This document shows, one piece after another, positions 31,947 through 43,048 of a stretch of DNA of 44,991 bases. Below the pieces are notes generated by a model. The model saw only the letters and a list, made by a program, of their open reading frames with translations, ran no database searches and had not been told where the DNA came from. Location of the stretch: positions 1-44,991 of the forward strand of contig VGDO01000019.1 of assembly GCA_016869645.1 (NCBI GenBank). The letters are read 5' to 3'. The first letter of the stretch is position 1; every line of letters starts with the position of its first letter. The stretch comes from Alphaproteobacteria bacterium (GTDB taxonomy: Bacteria > Pseudomonadota > Alphaproteobacteria > SHVW01). The translations under genes were made by a program, and so were the position numbers.

Positions 31947-32252
31947 ATGCTGCTGATCGATTGCCCTTGGTGCGGCACGCGCGACCAGCGCGAATTCACC
32001 TATGGCGGCGACGCGGCCGTAAAACGTCCGGCCGATCCTGCCGCGGTCAGCGACAAGGAGTGGCACGACTACGTCTACATCCGCGTCAATCCGCGCGGCA
32101 GCCATGTCGAGCTGTGGCACCACAACGCCGGGTGCCGCCGCTGGTTCAAGCTGCGGCGCGACGTCGTCACCCATGAGATGCAGGGTTCGGCTCCGATCGG
32201 CAGCGAGCTCGAGCCGCCGCTGCCGATCGCGGGACGCCCGGGCAAGCCATGA
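31947..32252 (+). CDS. soxD: Sarcosine oxidase delta subunit
   Basis: 101-residue zinc subunit of heterotetrameric sarcosine oxidase. Seen: the N-terminal CPWCGTRDQREFTYGGDA and a later metal-ligand stretch ELWHHNAGCRRWF, both family hallmarks. Nine bp follow the soxB stop, and the stop overlaps the soxA start (ATGA). Confidence 0.96.
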   Translation: MLLIDCPWCGTRDQREFTYGGDAAVKRPADPAAVSDKEWHDYVYIRVNPRGSHVELWHHNAGCRRWFKLRRDVVTHEMQGSAPIGSELEPPLPIAGRPGKP

Positions 32253-35200
32253 GCCAGCTCTTTCGCATGGCCCCGGGCGGAGCCTGGGCCGGACTGATCG
32301 ACCGCAGTCGCGAGATCCGCTTCAGCTTCGACGGGCGGACGCTGCGCGGCCATCCCGGCGACACGCTGGCCTCGGCGCTGCTCGCCAACGGCGTGCGGCT
32401 GGTCGGCCGCAGCTTCAAGTATCACCGTCCGCGCGGCATTGTCGGCGTGGGCGCCGAAGAGCCGAACGCGCTGATCCAGCTTCGTCGCGGCGAGCGCACG
32501 GAGCCGAATGTTCGCGCGACCCAGATCGAACTTCATGACGGGCTCGAGGCCGAGAGCCAAAACCGCTGGCCCTCGCTCGGCTTCGATCTGGGCGCCGTCA
32601 ATTCGGCGCTGTCCGGGCTGTTCCCGGCTGGCTTCTACTACAAGACCTTCATGTGGCCGGCATCGTGGTGGATGTTCTACGAGACGTTCATCCGCCGCGT
32701 CGCCGGCATGGGCAAGACCGCTACGGCGGCCGATCCCGATCACTACGAGCACATGCACGTCCATTGCGATGTGCTGGTAGTCGGCGGCGGCCCGGCCGGG
32801 CTGATGGCTGCGCGCGCTGCGGGACGCTGGGGTGCGCGCGTCATCGTGTGCGATGAGGGCGCCGCGCTCGGCGGCAGCGTGCTGGGCGAACGGCTGTTCA
32901 TCGACGGCAAGCCCGCACCCGACTGGGTGCGCGAGACGGAGGCCGAGCTGGCGGCCATGCCCGAGGTGCGCCTGCTCGCGCGCACGACGGCGTTTGGCTA
33001 CTACGACCAGAACATGGTGACGCTGGTCGAGCGCGTCGCCGATCACGTGCTGATGCCAGGTCATCACCAACCGCGTCAGCGCCTGTGGCTTGTGCGCGCG
33101 CGACGCGTCGTGCTCGCGACCGGCGCGATCGAGCGTCCGATCGTCTTCGCCGACAACGACCGGCCGGGCGTGATGCTCGCCTCGGCCGCGCGCGCCTATG
33201 CCAATCGCTACGCGGTCATACCGGGCAAGCGCGTCGTGCTGTTCACCTGCAACGACGGCGCCTACGCAACCGCTCTCGACCTCGCCGATGCCGGCGTCGA
33301 TGTGGCCGGCATCGTCGATACCCGGCCCGACCCGACCGGTCCCCTGCCTGCCCGGGCGCGCGCTGCCGGCCTCGCGATTCATGCCGGCCACGCCGTCGCG
33401 CTGGCGCATGGCGGCAAAGCCTTGAGCGGCGTCGAGATCATGGCGCTGGACGGCGATCGCCTGACCGGATCGTCCCGCCCCTTGCATTGCGACGTGCTCG
33501 CCGTGTCGGGCGGCTGGAATCCGGCCGTGCATCTCTTCTCCCAGGCCCAGGGCAAGCTGCGCTTCGACGATATCCTCGGCTCTTTCGTACCCGATCGCGC
33601 CGCCCAGGCGGTGCATGTCGCCGGCTCGGCGGCCGGGCATTTTGCACTCGGCCAGTGCCTCGCGGAGGGCGCGCGCGCAGGCGCCGACGCGGCACGGCTG
33701 GCCGGCTTCGGTGATGGGACGCCGCCCGCCACGCCGGCGACCAGCGAGGACGCGCCGGCGCCGCACCGGACGCTGTGGGCCATACCGCCGATCGAGCCCG
33801 GCAAGGGCAAGCGCTTTGTCGACGTCCAGAACGACGTCACCGCCGAGGACGTGGCGCTCGCGGCGCGCGAGGGCTACCGCTCGGTCGAGCACCTCAAGCG
33901 CTACACCACGCTCGGCATGGGCACAGACCAGGGTAAGACCAGCAACATCACCGGGCTTGCCATCCTGTCCGGCATCGTCGGCGAGCCGATCCCCAAAGTC
34001 GGCACCACGACCTTCCGCGCGCCCTATACACCTGTCACCTTCGGCACGCTGGTCGGACCGGAGGTCGGCGAGCATCTCGACCCGATCCGTCACAGCGCCA
34101 TGCATCCCTGGCACGTCAAGGCCGGCGCGCAGTTCGTCAATGCCGGCTTGTGGAAGCGTGCCCAGCTTTACCGCCGCCCAGGCGAAACGGAGCAGCAGGC
34201 GATCGATCGCGAAGTTCTCAACACGCGCGAGAAGGTCGGCATCGTCGACGTGTCGACGCTCGGCAAGATCGATATCCAGGGGCCCGACGCGGTCGAGTTT
34301 CTCAACCGCGTCTACACCAACGCCTGGTCCAAGCTCGAGATCGGCCGCGGCCGTTACGGCATCATGCTGCGCGAGGACGGCATGGTGTTCGACGACGGCA
34401 CGACGACGCGGCTCGGACCCAATCACTTCCTGATGACGACCACGACGGCCAACGCCGTGCGCGTCATGGCGTGGCTCGAGTATTGGCTTCAGGTGCAGTG
34501 GCCGGACCTCAAGGTCTATGTCGCGAGCGTCACCGAGCAATGGGCGGCCGCGGCGCTGGCCGGCCCCCTTGCGCGGCTGGTGCTGGCCGACGCGGTCGAG
34601 GGCCTCGACGTGTCGAACGAGGCGCTGCCGTTCATGGGCTATGCGACGGCGCACATCGCGGGCATTCCCGTCCGCGTGTTTCGCATCAGCTTCTCCGGCG
34701 AGCTCGGCTTCGAGGTCAATGTCGCTGCCGATCACGGAATGACCGTTTGGGAAGCCTTGATGAAAGCCGGCGAAAAGCACGGCATCATGCCCTACGGCAC
34801 CGAGGCGCTCGGCGTGCTGCGCATCGAGAAGGGACATTTCGTCGTCGGCCCTGAGGCCGACGGCCGCACCACGGCCGACGACCTCGGCCTGTCCGGCCTG
34901 GTCAGCAAGACCAAGGACTTCATCGGCAAGCGCTCGTTGACCCGGCCGGCGCTGCTGGCGCCCGACCGCCTGCAGCTGGTCGGCCTGATGCCGCTCGACA
35001 AGAAGGACGAGATCGTGCGCGGCTGCCAGCTCGTCGCCGATGGCCCAGGGTCCGGTCGGGGCGCGCGGCCGCCCGTGCCGATGGAGGGCGTCGTCACATC
35101 CAACTGCTACAGCGCCACGCTGGGCTGCTGGATCGCGCTCGCGCTGGTCAAGGCCGGGCGCAAGCGCCATGGCGAGACGCTGCACGCCCAATCGCCGCTG

Positions 35201-35275
35201 ACCGGCCGCAGCGTGCCGGTCAAGATCGTGCCCAACGTGTTCATCGATCCCGAAGGAGCGCGCCTCCGTGTCTGA
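32249..35275 (+). CDS. soxA: Sarcosine oxidase alpha subunit
   Basis: 1008-residue large subunit. From the N-terminus: a Fer2_4-type domain at about 20-90 (IRFSFDGRTLRGHPGDTLAS, then SFKYHRPRGIVG), an NAD-binding Rossmann region at about 170-480 (DVLVVGGGPAGLMAARAAG), and a C-terminal GcvT/aminomethyltransferase-type half from about 600 on (RHSAMHPWHVKAGAQFVNAG, VSTLGKIDIQGPDAVEFLNR, FSGELGFEVNV), which binds tetrahydrofolate. Length fits the family (950-1010). It overlaps soxD by 4 bp and soxG by 8 bp. The long open frame opposite this gene is a high-GC shadow. Confidence 0.96.
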   Translation: MSQLFRMAPGGAWAGLIDRSREIRFSFDGRTLRGHPGDTLASALLANGVRLVGRSFKYHRPRGIVGVGAEEPNALIQLRRGERTEPNVRATQIELHDGLEAESQNRWPSLGFDLGAVNSALSGLFPAGFYYKTFMWPASWWMFYETFIRRVAGMGKTATAADPDHYEHMHVHCDVLVVGGGPAGLMAARAAGRWGARVIVCDEGAALGGSVLGERLFIDGKPAPDWVRETEAELAAMPEVRLLARTTAFGYYDQNMVTLVERVADHVLMPGHHQPRQRLWLVRARRVVLATGAIERPIVFADNDRPGVMLASAARAYANRYAVIPGKRVVLFTCNDGAYATALDLADAGVDVAGIVDTRPDPTGPLPARARAAGLAIHAGHAVALAHGGKALSGVEIMALDGDRLTGSSRPLHCDVLAVSGGWNPAVHLFSQAQGKLRFDDILGSFVPDRAAQAVHVAGSAAGHFALGQCLAEGARAGADAARLAGFGDGTPPATPATSEDAPAPHRTLWAIPPIEPGKGKRFVDVQNDVTAEDVALAAREGYRSVEHLKRYTTLGMGTDQGKTSNITGLAILSGIVGEPIPKVGTTTFRAPYTPVTFGTLVGPEVGEHLDPIRHSAMHPWHVKAGAQFVNAGLWKRAQLYRRPGETEQQAIDREVLNTREKVGIVDVSTLGKIDIQGPDAVEFLNRVYTNAWSKLEIGRGRYGIMLREDGMVFDDGTTTRLGPNHFLMTTTTANAVRVMAWLEYWLQVQWPDLKVYVASVTEQWAAAALAGPLARLVLADAVEGLDVSNEALPFMGYATAHIAGIPVRVFRISFSGELGFEVNVAADHGMTVWEALMKAGEKHGIMPYGTEALGVLRIEKGHFVVGPEADGRTTADDLGLSGLVSKTKDFIGKRSLTRPALLAPDRLQLVGLMPLDKKDEIVRGCQLVADGPGSGRGARPPVPMEGVVTSNCYSATLGCWIALALVKAGRKRHGETLHAQSPLTGRSVPVKIVPNVFIDPEGARLRV

Positions 35276-35891
35276 CCGCGCGCCCGCCCCCGTCAGCTCG
35301 CTTGCGCCGGTCTACAAGACCGGCACCTTCGGTGCTTCCGCCGGCAACGGATCCATCAATGTGCTGGCGGAACGGCGACCGGGATCGATGATCAACATCC
35401 AGGGCGAGACGGACAGCGCCGCCTTCCTCGCGGCGGTCAAGCTGCATTTTGCCGTCGAGCTCCCGATCGAGCCGAACACCAGCCTCGCCGCCGGAGCTGC
35501 GCGCTGCCATTGGCTCGGGCCCAATTCCTGGCTCATGGTCGGGCCGCCGCTGACGACCGACGAGGTCGCCATGCGCCACCTCGCGATCTCCGCCGCCAAG
35601 GGTGCCCTGATCGACGTTTCCAGCGGTCGTGTCGTACTGCGCGTCCGCGGGCCGCGCGCCGCCGAGATCCTGGCCAAGAATTGCGGCCTCGATTTTCATC
35701 CCAGGCGCTTTGCCGTCGGCCACTGCGCCCAAAGCCTCTATGGCCGCGTCGCCGTGCTGATCGACAAGTTCGATGCCGAACCGGGCTTCGATCTATTCGC
35801 AGCGCGCAGCTATGCGGGCTCGTTGTGGCATGAGCTCACTCACGCGGCTGGGGAATACGGCTACCGAGTCGATCCGCCGGTCATGGCGTGA
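35268..35891 (+). CDS. soxG: Sarcosine oxidase gamma subunit
   Basis: 207-residue smallest flavin-free subunit of the complex. Family features: GSINVLAERRPGSMINIQGE, WLGPNSWLMVG, LIDVSSGRVVLRVRGPRAAEI and CAQSLYGRVAVLIDKF. GTG 35268 lies inside the end of soxA, as in many sox operons. The operon ends here; the usual one-carbon genes (glyA, folD, purU) do not follow, so the methylene-folate product must be handled elsewhere. Confidence 0.94.
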   Translation: MSDRAPAPVSSLAPVYKTGTFGASAGNGSINVLAERRPGSMINIQGETDSAAFLAAVKLHFAVELPIEPNTSLAAGAARCHWLGPNSWLMVGPPLTTDEVAMRHLAISAAKGALIDVSSGRVVLRVRGPRAAEILAKNCGLDFHPRRFAVGHCAQSLYGRVAVLIDKFDAEPGFDLFAARSYAGSLWHELTHAAGEYGYRVDPPVMA

Positions 35892-35974
35892 GCAGGAGCC
35901 GCACGGCGGGGCTGGAACCAATTGTCGGTTCGAGGCATTCTGGACGTCAGGCCAGGGACCCGGGAGGTTCGTCG

Positions 35975-36790
35975 ATGCCGGCGTTGGTCCGATTTGTCCT
36001 GGCAATCCTCGCGATTGCCGTGCCGGCAGCAGCATTCGCCGACTGCCCCGGTTTCATTGCGCGTGCGCCCACCGGCATTCGGCTGGCGGCCGGCTCTGGC
36101 ATGGCGCTGCCGCGGCTCCTCGTTGAGAACGAGGGCCAGGTCGGCATCACCTTCCTCGGCCATTCGAGCTTTCTGATCCAGTCGCCGCAAGGCGTGTCGG
36201 CCATTACCGATTTCAACGACTACATCGCGCCCTTGGTGCTGCCCGACATCGTGACCATGAACAATGCGCACGACACGCATTACACGCCTCGCCCGGACCC
36301 GCGCATCCGGCATATCCTGCGCGGTTGGACGCTCGGCGAAAATCCGACGCTGCACGACATCCGCTACAAGGACGTCGAGGTGCGCAATGTCCCGACGCAT
36401 GCGCGCGGTTTTCGCGGCATGGGCGGCACGCGCGCCTATGGCAACTCGATCTTCCTGTTCAACACGGCCGGCATCTGCATTGCGCATCTCGGCCATTTGC
36501 ACCATCTGCTCAACAACGTGATCCTGAGCGAGATCGGCAAGATCGACGTCGTGATGGTGCCGATCGACGGCATGTACACGATGAGCCAGGAGGATGCGAT
36601 CGACGCCCTGGAGAAGATCAAGGCGCCGCTCAACCTGCCCATGCACTATTTCGGCCAGCACACGCTGAACCGGTTTCTGGAGAAAGCGCGACCGAAATTC
36701 CCGGTGACGATCAGCTCGACCTCGACGATCGCCATCACACGATCCGACTTGCCGGATCAACCCGAGATCCTGGTCCTGCCCGGCAGGTAG
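35975..36790 (+). CDS. Secreted MBL-fold (UlaG/YtnP-like) hydrolase
   Basis: 271 residues, probably periplasmic: hydrophobic signal LVRFVLAILAIAVPAAAFA at the N-terminus. The mature part shows the MBL entry ITFLGHSSFLIQSPQGVSAITD, a metal site HDTHYT (residues around 100) in place of the fuller HxHxDH, a His in VPTHARGF, IAHLGHLHH, and DVVMVPIDGMYTMSQEDAID, a string usual in UlaG-like hydrolases. The substrate is unknown. GGGAGG (35961-35966) supports ATG 35975. It is convergent with the next gene, 4 bp between stops. Confidence 0.85.
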   Translation: MPALVRFVLAILAIAVPAAAFADCPGFIARAPTGIRLAAGSGMALPRLLVENEGQVGITFLGHSSFLIQSPQGVSAITDFNDYIAPLVLPDIVTMNNAHDTHYTPRPDPRIRHILRGWTLGENPTLHDIRYKDVEVRNVPTHARGFRGMGGTRAYGNSIFLFNTAGICIAHLGHLHHLLNNVILSEIGKIDVVMVPIDGMYTMSQEDAIDALEKIKAPLNLPMHYFGQHTLNRFLEKARPKFPVTISSTSTIAITRSDLPDQPEILVLPGR

Positions 36791-36794
36791 AGGC

Positions 36795-38723
<1,929 letters not shown>

Positions 38724-38794
38724 GCTTTGGCGATCCGCAATGACGGGTTCAGGCCTTGAACTGGCCTCAGGGTCGCGATTTTGCCACGCGATCG

Positions 38795-39352
38795 TTAACG
38801 CCTCGTGAACGGCCCGCTCATTGACGGACCCGGCCCTGCTCGGCGCAGCCAGTCCCGGCGCATCAACACGTAGAGGCCGAGTTCCTTGCCCGGCCGGCGC
38901 AGCACGCGCTCAAGGGCCATGCCCGCGCGCTCCATCACGCGGCATGACGCATGGTTTCTCAGATCGGCAATACCGATGATGCGCAGCAGTCCGGCCGCGC
39001 CGAAGGCATGGGCGATCGTCGCGCCGAGCGCTTCCTGGGCGAGCCCGCGCCCGCGGTGGGACGGCAGGAGGGTGTAGCGCAGCGCAAAGCCCATGCCGTC
39101 GTCCCGTCGGCGCAACCCGCACTCGCCGACGAGACGGCCGTCGCCGGCATCGAACAGGGCCCACACGCCGATACCGAAGCGCTGCCAGGCCTGACGGTAG
39201 CTTTCGAAGGTCCGGCGCGCCTGGTCCGGACTCTCGACACCGGTCTGCAGCATGCCAAACGCGTCGGGGTTGCCATGCAAGGCGATGAAAGCGGACAGAT
39301 CCCCGGCTCCATAGGGACGGAGCCGCAGCCGCGGCGTGCGGAGTTCGCTCAC
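38795..39352 (-). CDS. GNAT-family N-acetyltransferase (RimJ/RimL-like)
   Basis: 185 residues. Seen: ELRTPRLRLRPYGAGDLSAF entry, ALFDAGDGRLVGECGL, the acetyl-CoA P-loop LLPSHRGRGLAQEALGATI, and NHASCRVMERAGM. Substrates of this branch are N-terminal residues or small amines; not decided here. The GTG start at 39352 overlaps the hrpB stop by 4 bp, so the two are coupled. An earlier in-frame start would lie inside hrpB. Confidence 0.85.
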   Translation of the reverse strand: MSELRTPRLRLRPYGAGDLSAFIALHGNPDAFGMLQTGVESPDQARRTFESYRQAWQRFGIGVWALFDAGDGRLVGECGLRRRDDGMGFALRYTLLPSHRGRGLAQEALGATIAHAFGAAGLLRIIGIADLRNHASCRVMERAGMALERVLRRPGKELGLYVLMRRDWLRRAGPGPSMSGPFTRR

Positions 39353-41880
39353 TTCACCCGACGCTTGGCGCGGGCTGTCGGCTGGGCGGCGAGCGGGTCG
39401 TCGGGCCAATGATGGCGCGGATATTGGCCACGCATGTCGCGTTTGACCTGCTCGTAGGCATTGACCCAGAAGCTCGCGAGGTCGCGCGTGACCGCCAGCG
39501 GCCGGTGAGCCGGCGACAGAAGGTGGAGCAGCAGCGGCACGCTGCCGTCGGCGATGCGCGGCGTCTCCGCCGCGCCAAACATTTCCTGCAGCCGGACCGC
39601 CAGCACCGGCGTCTCGCCGCCGGCATAGTCGATGCGAATACGCGAGCCGGACGGCACGCTTACATGGGTGGGCGCCGCGCGCTCGAGCGCCTGGCGCTGC
39701 CGCCAATCGAGCATAGCGTCGAGCGCCGCTTCGAGGTCGATGCGCTTGAGCTGCGCGCGGCGCGTCGCACCGGCCAGATGCGGCGCCAGCCAGGTATCCA
39801 CGCTCGCCAGCAGCGCCTCATCGGAGACATCGGGCCAGGCTGCCTCGGTTGCCCCTTGCATACGACGCAGCAACAAAACGCGCGATTGCCAATTGCGCAG
39901 CTCAGGCGTCCAGGCCAGCGCGTCGAGGCCAAGCTCGCGGATGCCGTGCATCATGGCTGCGGCTTTCAGCTCATCCGGCGCCCCGGACCAGGGCTCATCC
40001 TTGAGCACGATGGCGCCGAGCCGCCGCTGCCGTCGCGCCTCGACCGCCTCCGTCCGCGCATTCCATTGGCACGTCTCCGCCCATTCGATGCGGTCCCCGA
40101 AAGCCTGCTCGATGTCGTCGAGTCCCAGCGGTGCCGCCAGGAAGATGCGCGCCTCGCGCCTGGCGCCGTCGAGATCGGCCACGGCGAGCCAGTCCTCGGC
40201 GGCCAGCGGATCGGCAGCCTGATCGCGGCCGGTGGGAAAGAAGGCGCCCTGCCCGCTGGCCAGAAGGAATCGCCCGCCGCCTTCCGATCGCCGCGCGGCA
40301 ACGCGGTCGGGATAGGCGAGCGCCACGACCGTGCCGGTGCGCGCCGCATCGGCACGTGTATCGCCGACGCCGATGCGTCGCCGCCACTGCCGTGCCGCGC
40401 GCAAGACCTGGTCGCGCGCGGCACGATCGACGCGCAAGCCGCCCGGCAGGCTCGTTGTGCGATCGGAGCCCAGCACCTCCACGCGCAGGCGCAGATCGCT
40501 GTCGTGCGCGCCAGCCTCCGCCCTCACGACATCCCGCTCGCTGAGGAGCGCCGCGACGTCGCAGGCGAGCGCGCCCAACCCGATCATGTGTCCGCGCCGG
40601 ATCATGTGCGCCAGTCGCGGATGCACGCCCAGCTCTGCCAGTGCGCGGCCATGCGTGGAGATGCGCCCCCGTTCGTCGAGCGCGCCGATTTGGCCGAGCA
40701 GCTCGCGCGCCTGCGCAAACGCCGCGCGCGGCGGCGGATCGAGCCAGGCAAGCTTGCCTGGGTCCTCGGCCCCCCAGCGGGCGAGCTCGAGGGCGAGCGG
40801 CGCCAGATCGGCCTCCAGGATCTCCGGTGTGTTGTGAGGCGCCAATGCGCGATGGGTCGCCTCGGACCACAGCCGGTAGCACGTGCCCGGCCCCAGTCGG
40901 CCGGCGCGACCGCGCCGCTGGTCGGCCGAGGCCTGGCTCACGCGCACCGTCTCCAGTCGCGTCATGGCGCTGCGCGGATCGAAGCGCGGTACCCGCATCA
41001 AACCACTGTCGATCACGACACCGACCCCTTCGATCGTCAGGCTGGTCTCGGCGATCGAGGTCGACAACACGACCTTGCGCTTGCCCGGCGAGCTCGGCTG
41101 GATCGCGAGGTCCTGCTGGTCGAGCGGCAAGTCGCCGTGCAGCGGCGCGATGATCACGCCGGGATCGAGCTCGACCTCCTCGAGCAACGCCTCGACGCGG
41201 CGAATCTCTCGGAGCCCGGGCAGGAACACGAGCAAGTCGCCGTTCTCCGCCGCGAGCGCGCGACGGACTGTTGCGGCGACGTCGTCCTCGATGCGTCCGC
41301 CCGACGTCCGCTCGACATGGTGCGTCCTCACGGGGTGCGCACGGCCTGCGCTGGCGATGATTGGCGCGCCGCCGAGCAGATGCGCAACGGGACCGCCATC
41401 GAGCGTCGCGGACATGACGAGCAGCCGCAGCTCCGGTCGGAGCGTCGCCTGCACCTCAAGCGCGAGCGCGAGGCCAAGGTCGACTTCCAGGCTCCGCTCA
41501 TGGAACTCGTCGAACAGCACGGCGCCGATGCCGTCGAGCGACTGGTCACCCTGGATCAGGCGCGTGAACACGCCATCGGTCACGACCTCGATACGGGTGC
41601 CGGGTCCTGCGCGCGCGTCCATGCGCACGCGATAGCCGACGGTGGCGCCGACCTCCTCGCCCAGCGTCGCCGCCATGCGCCGCGCCGCAGCGCGCGCAGC
41701 CAGTCGGCGCGGCTCGAGCATGACGATCTTTCGGCCGGCCAGCCAAGGCTGATCGCGCAGCGCGAGGGGCACCCGCGTCGTCTTGCCGGCGCCCGGCGGC
41801 GCCTGCAGGACGGCATTCGGCCCCGCGGCGAGCGCGCGCAGCAGCTCCGGCAGTGCGGATTCGATCGGCAAGTCGGCCAT
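39349..41880 (-). CDS. hrpB: ATP-dependent RNA helicase HrpB
   Basis: 843-residue DExH helicase (family length about 820). Seen: Walker A APPGAGKTTRVPLAL near residue 30, DEFHERSLE, motif III SATLDG, motif V STSIAETSLTIEGV, motif VI QRRGRAGRLGPG, followed by HA2 and the HrpB C-terminal region. ATG 41880 (MADLPIESALPELLRAL) is the family start; the frame remains open well upstream. The gene is divergent from the dipeptidase gene with 108 bp between them. General RNA metabolism, no link to the amine genes. Confidence 0.95.
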   Translation of the reverse strand: MADLPIESALPELLRALAAGPNAVLQAPPGAGKTTRVPLALRDQPWLAGRKIVMLEPRRLAARAAARRMAATLGEEVGATVGYRVRMDARAGPGTRIEVVTDGVFTRLIQGDQSLDGIGAVLFDEFHERSLEVDLGLALALEVQATLRPELRLLVMSATLDGGPVAHLLGGAPIIASAGRAHPVRTHHVERTSGGRIEDDVAATVRRALAAENGDLLVFLPGLREIRRVEALLEEVELDPGVIIAPLHGDLPLDQQDLAIQPSSPGKRKVVLSTSIAETSLTIEGVGVVIDSGLMRVPRFDPRSAMTRLETVRVSQASADQRRGRAGRLGPGTCYRLWSEATHRALAPHNTPEILEADLAPLALELARWGAEDPGKLAWLDPPPRAAFAQARELLGQIGALDERGRISTHGRALAELGVHPRLAHMIRRGHMIGLGALACDVAALLSERDVVRAEAGAHDSDLRLRVEVLGSDRTTSLPGGLRVDRAARDQVLRAARQWRRRIGVGDTRADAARTGTVVALAYPDRVAARRSEGGGRFLLASGQGAFFPTGRDQAADPLAAEDWLAVADLDGARREARIFLAAPLGLDDIEQAFGDRIEWAETCQWNARTEAVEARRQRRLGAIVLKDEPWSGAPDELKAAAMMHGIRELGLDALAWTPELRNWQSRVLLLRRMQGATEAAWPDVSDEALLASVDTWLAPHLAGATRRAQLKRIDLEAALDAMLDWRQRQALERAAPTHVSVPSGSRIRIDYAGGETPVLAVRLQEMFGAAETPRIADGSVPLLLHLLSPAHRPLAVTRDLASFWVNAYEQVKRDMRGQYPRHHWPDDPLAAQPTARAKRRVK

Positions 41881-41988
41881 GACGTCGGCAGCGATAGTCC
41901 ATCCGCCCGGGGTTGGCAATCGCGCGCCCTTCCCGCACACTGCCGGCGCCCCATGTCGGGCCATTGGGCGAGCCATTTGGAGATGTTC

Positions 41989-43008
41989 ATGAATGAATCG
42001 ATGACGCAGGCCTGGCCGGTTTCCGAGCGGGCCCGTGCCCTGCACCATCAGACGCTGGTCTGGGACGCGCATAGCTGCCTGCCGATCAAGGCCGGCGTCG
42101 ACATCTCCGATCTCGAACGGCACCGTGCATCGGGCATCGACTACGTGTCCGTCAACGTCGGCATGGATTTCAATCCGCTCGCCCAGGTGACGCGGGTGAT
42201 CGCCACCTACCGCGCCTGGATCGCGGCGCGGCCGGACAAGTATGTGCTCGCCGGCACGGTCGGCGACGTGCGCCGCGCCAAGTCGGCTGGAAAGCTCGCC
42301 GTCAGCTTCGACCTCGAGGGCTCGGACATGATCGATGGCGATCTCGACATGCTCCGGCTCTATCGCGATCTCGGCGTGCGCCAGATGCACCTCGCCTACA
42401 ACCGCGACAATGCGGTCGGCGGCGGCTGCCATGGCGCCGACATCCCGCTCAGCAATTTCGGCCGCAAGGTCGTGGCCGAAATCAACCGGCTCGGCATCCT
42501 GATGGATTGCTCGCATACCGGCCACCGCACCAGCCTCGACGTCATGGCCGTTTCGACCAAGCCAGTCATCTTTTCCCACACTTGCGTGCGCAAGCTGTGG
42601 GACCACCCGCGCAACATCTGGGACGACCAGATCGATGCCTGCGCCAAGACCGGCGGCGTGGTCGGCGTGACCGGCATCGGCATCTTCCTCGGCGCCGACG
42701 ACGCGAGCACCGAGACCATGATGCGCCATGTCGACTATCTCGTGCAGCGCATCGGCGCGGAGCATGTCGGCATCGGTCTCGACTTCGTGTTCCGCCGCGG
42801 CGCCGACGAATATCCCGAGGGCATGGACTTCGCGCTGTGGTGGCCGCCCCAGCACCGCTATGTCGGGCGCAGCAATTTCGTCGAGCCCGAGCGCATGCCG
42901 CTGATCACCGAGGCGATGATCAAGCTGGGATACCCCGACAAGGCGATCCGCGGCATCCTGGGCGAGAATTTCCTGCGCGTCGCGGCCGAGACCTGGTCGA
43001 CGAATTAG
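41989..43008 (+). CDS. Membrane dipeptidase-like M19 peptidase
   Basis: 339 residues of the M19 renal-dipeptidase family, a TIM-barrel metalloenzyme. Seen: TLVWDAHSCLPI, AVSFDLEGSD, QMHLAYNRDNAVGGG, MDCSHTGHRTSLDV, IFSHTC and GIGLDFVFRRGA. In well-known members the first site reads H-x-D; here it is H-S-C, so the Asp metal ligand is a Cys. The Glu (LEGSD) and both later His sites remain. ATG 41989 is placed by GGAG (41979-41982); ATG 41983 is also in frame. Substrate unknown; the neighbouring amino-acid ABC genes could supply or take up products. Confidence 0.9.
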   Translation: MNESMTQAWPVSERARALHHQTLVWDAHSCLPIKAGVDISDLERHRASGIDYVSVNVGMDFNPLAQVTRVIATYRAWIAARPDKYVLAGTVGDVRRAKSAGKLAVSFDLEGSDMIDGDLDMLRLYRDLGVRQMHLAYNRDNAVGGGCHGADIPLSNFGRKVVAEINRLGILMDCSHTGHRTSLDVMAVSTKPVIFSHTCVRKLWDHPRNIWDDQIDACAKTGGVVGVTGIGIFLGADDASTETMMRHVDYLVQRIGAEHVGIGLDFVFRRGADEYPEGMDFALWWPPQHRYVGRSNFVEPERMPLITEAMIKLGYPDKAIRGILGENFLRVAAETWSTN

Positions 43009-43048
43009 ATCTCCACGGCAGCGCGCTTCCGCCCGTCGGACGGTTCGA

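Noticed and set aside
32075..35191. 1038-codon open frame antisense to soxA
   Set aside because: It lies entirely opposite a well-recognised sarcosine oxidase alpha subunit, its translation is rich in Arg, Gly, His and Asp with no domain I recognise, and high GC with strong codon bias makes such shadows common.
39409..41988. Long open frame antisense to hrpB, in frame with the dipeptidase gene
   Set aside because: The N-terminal 860 codons have no family character and oppose HrpB. Only the part from 41989 on is dipeptidase, with its own ribosome binding site.
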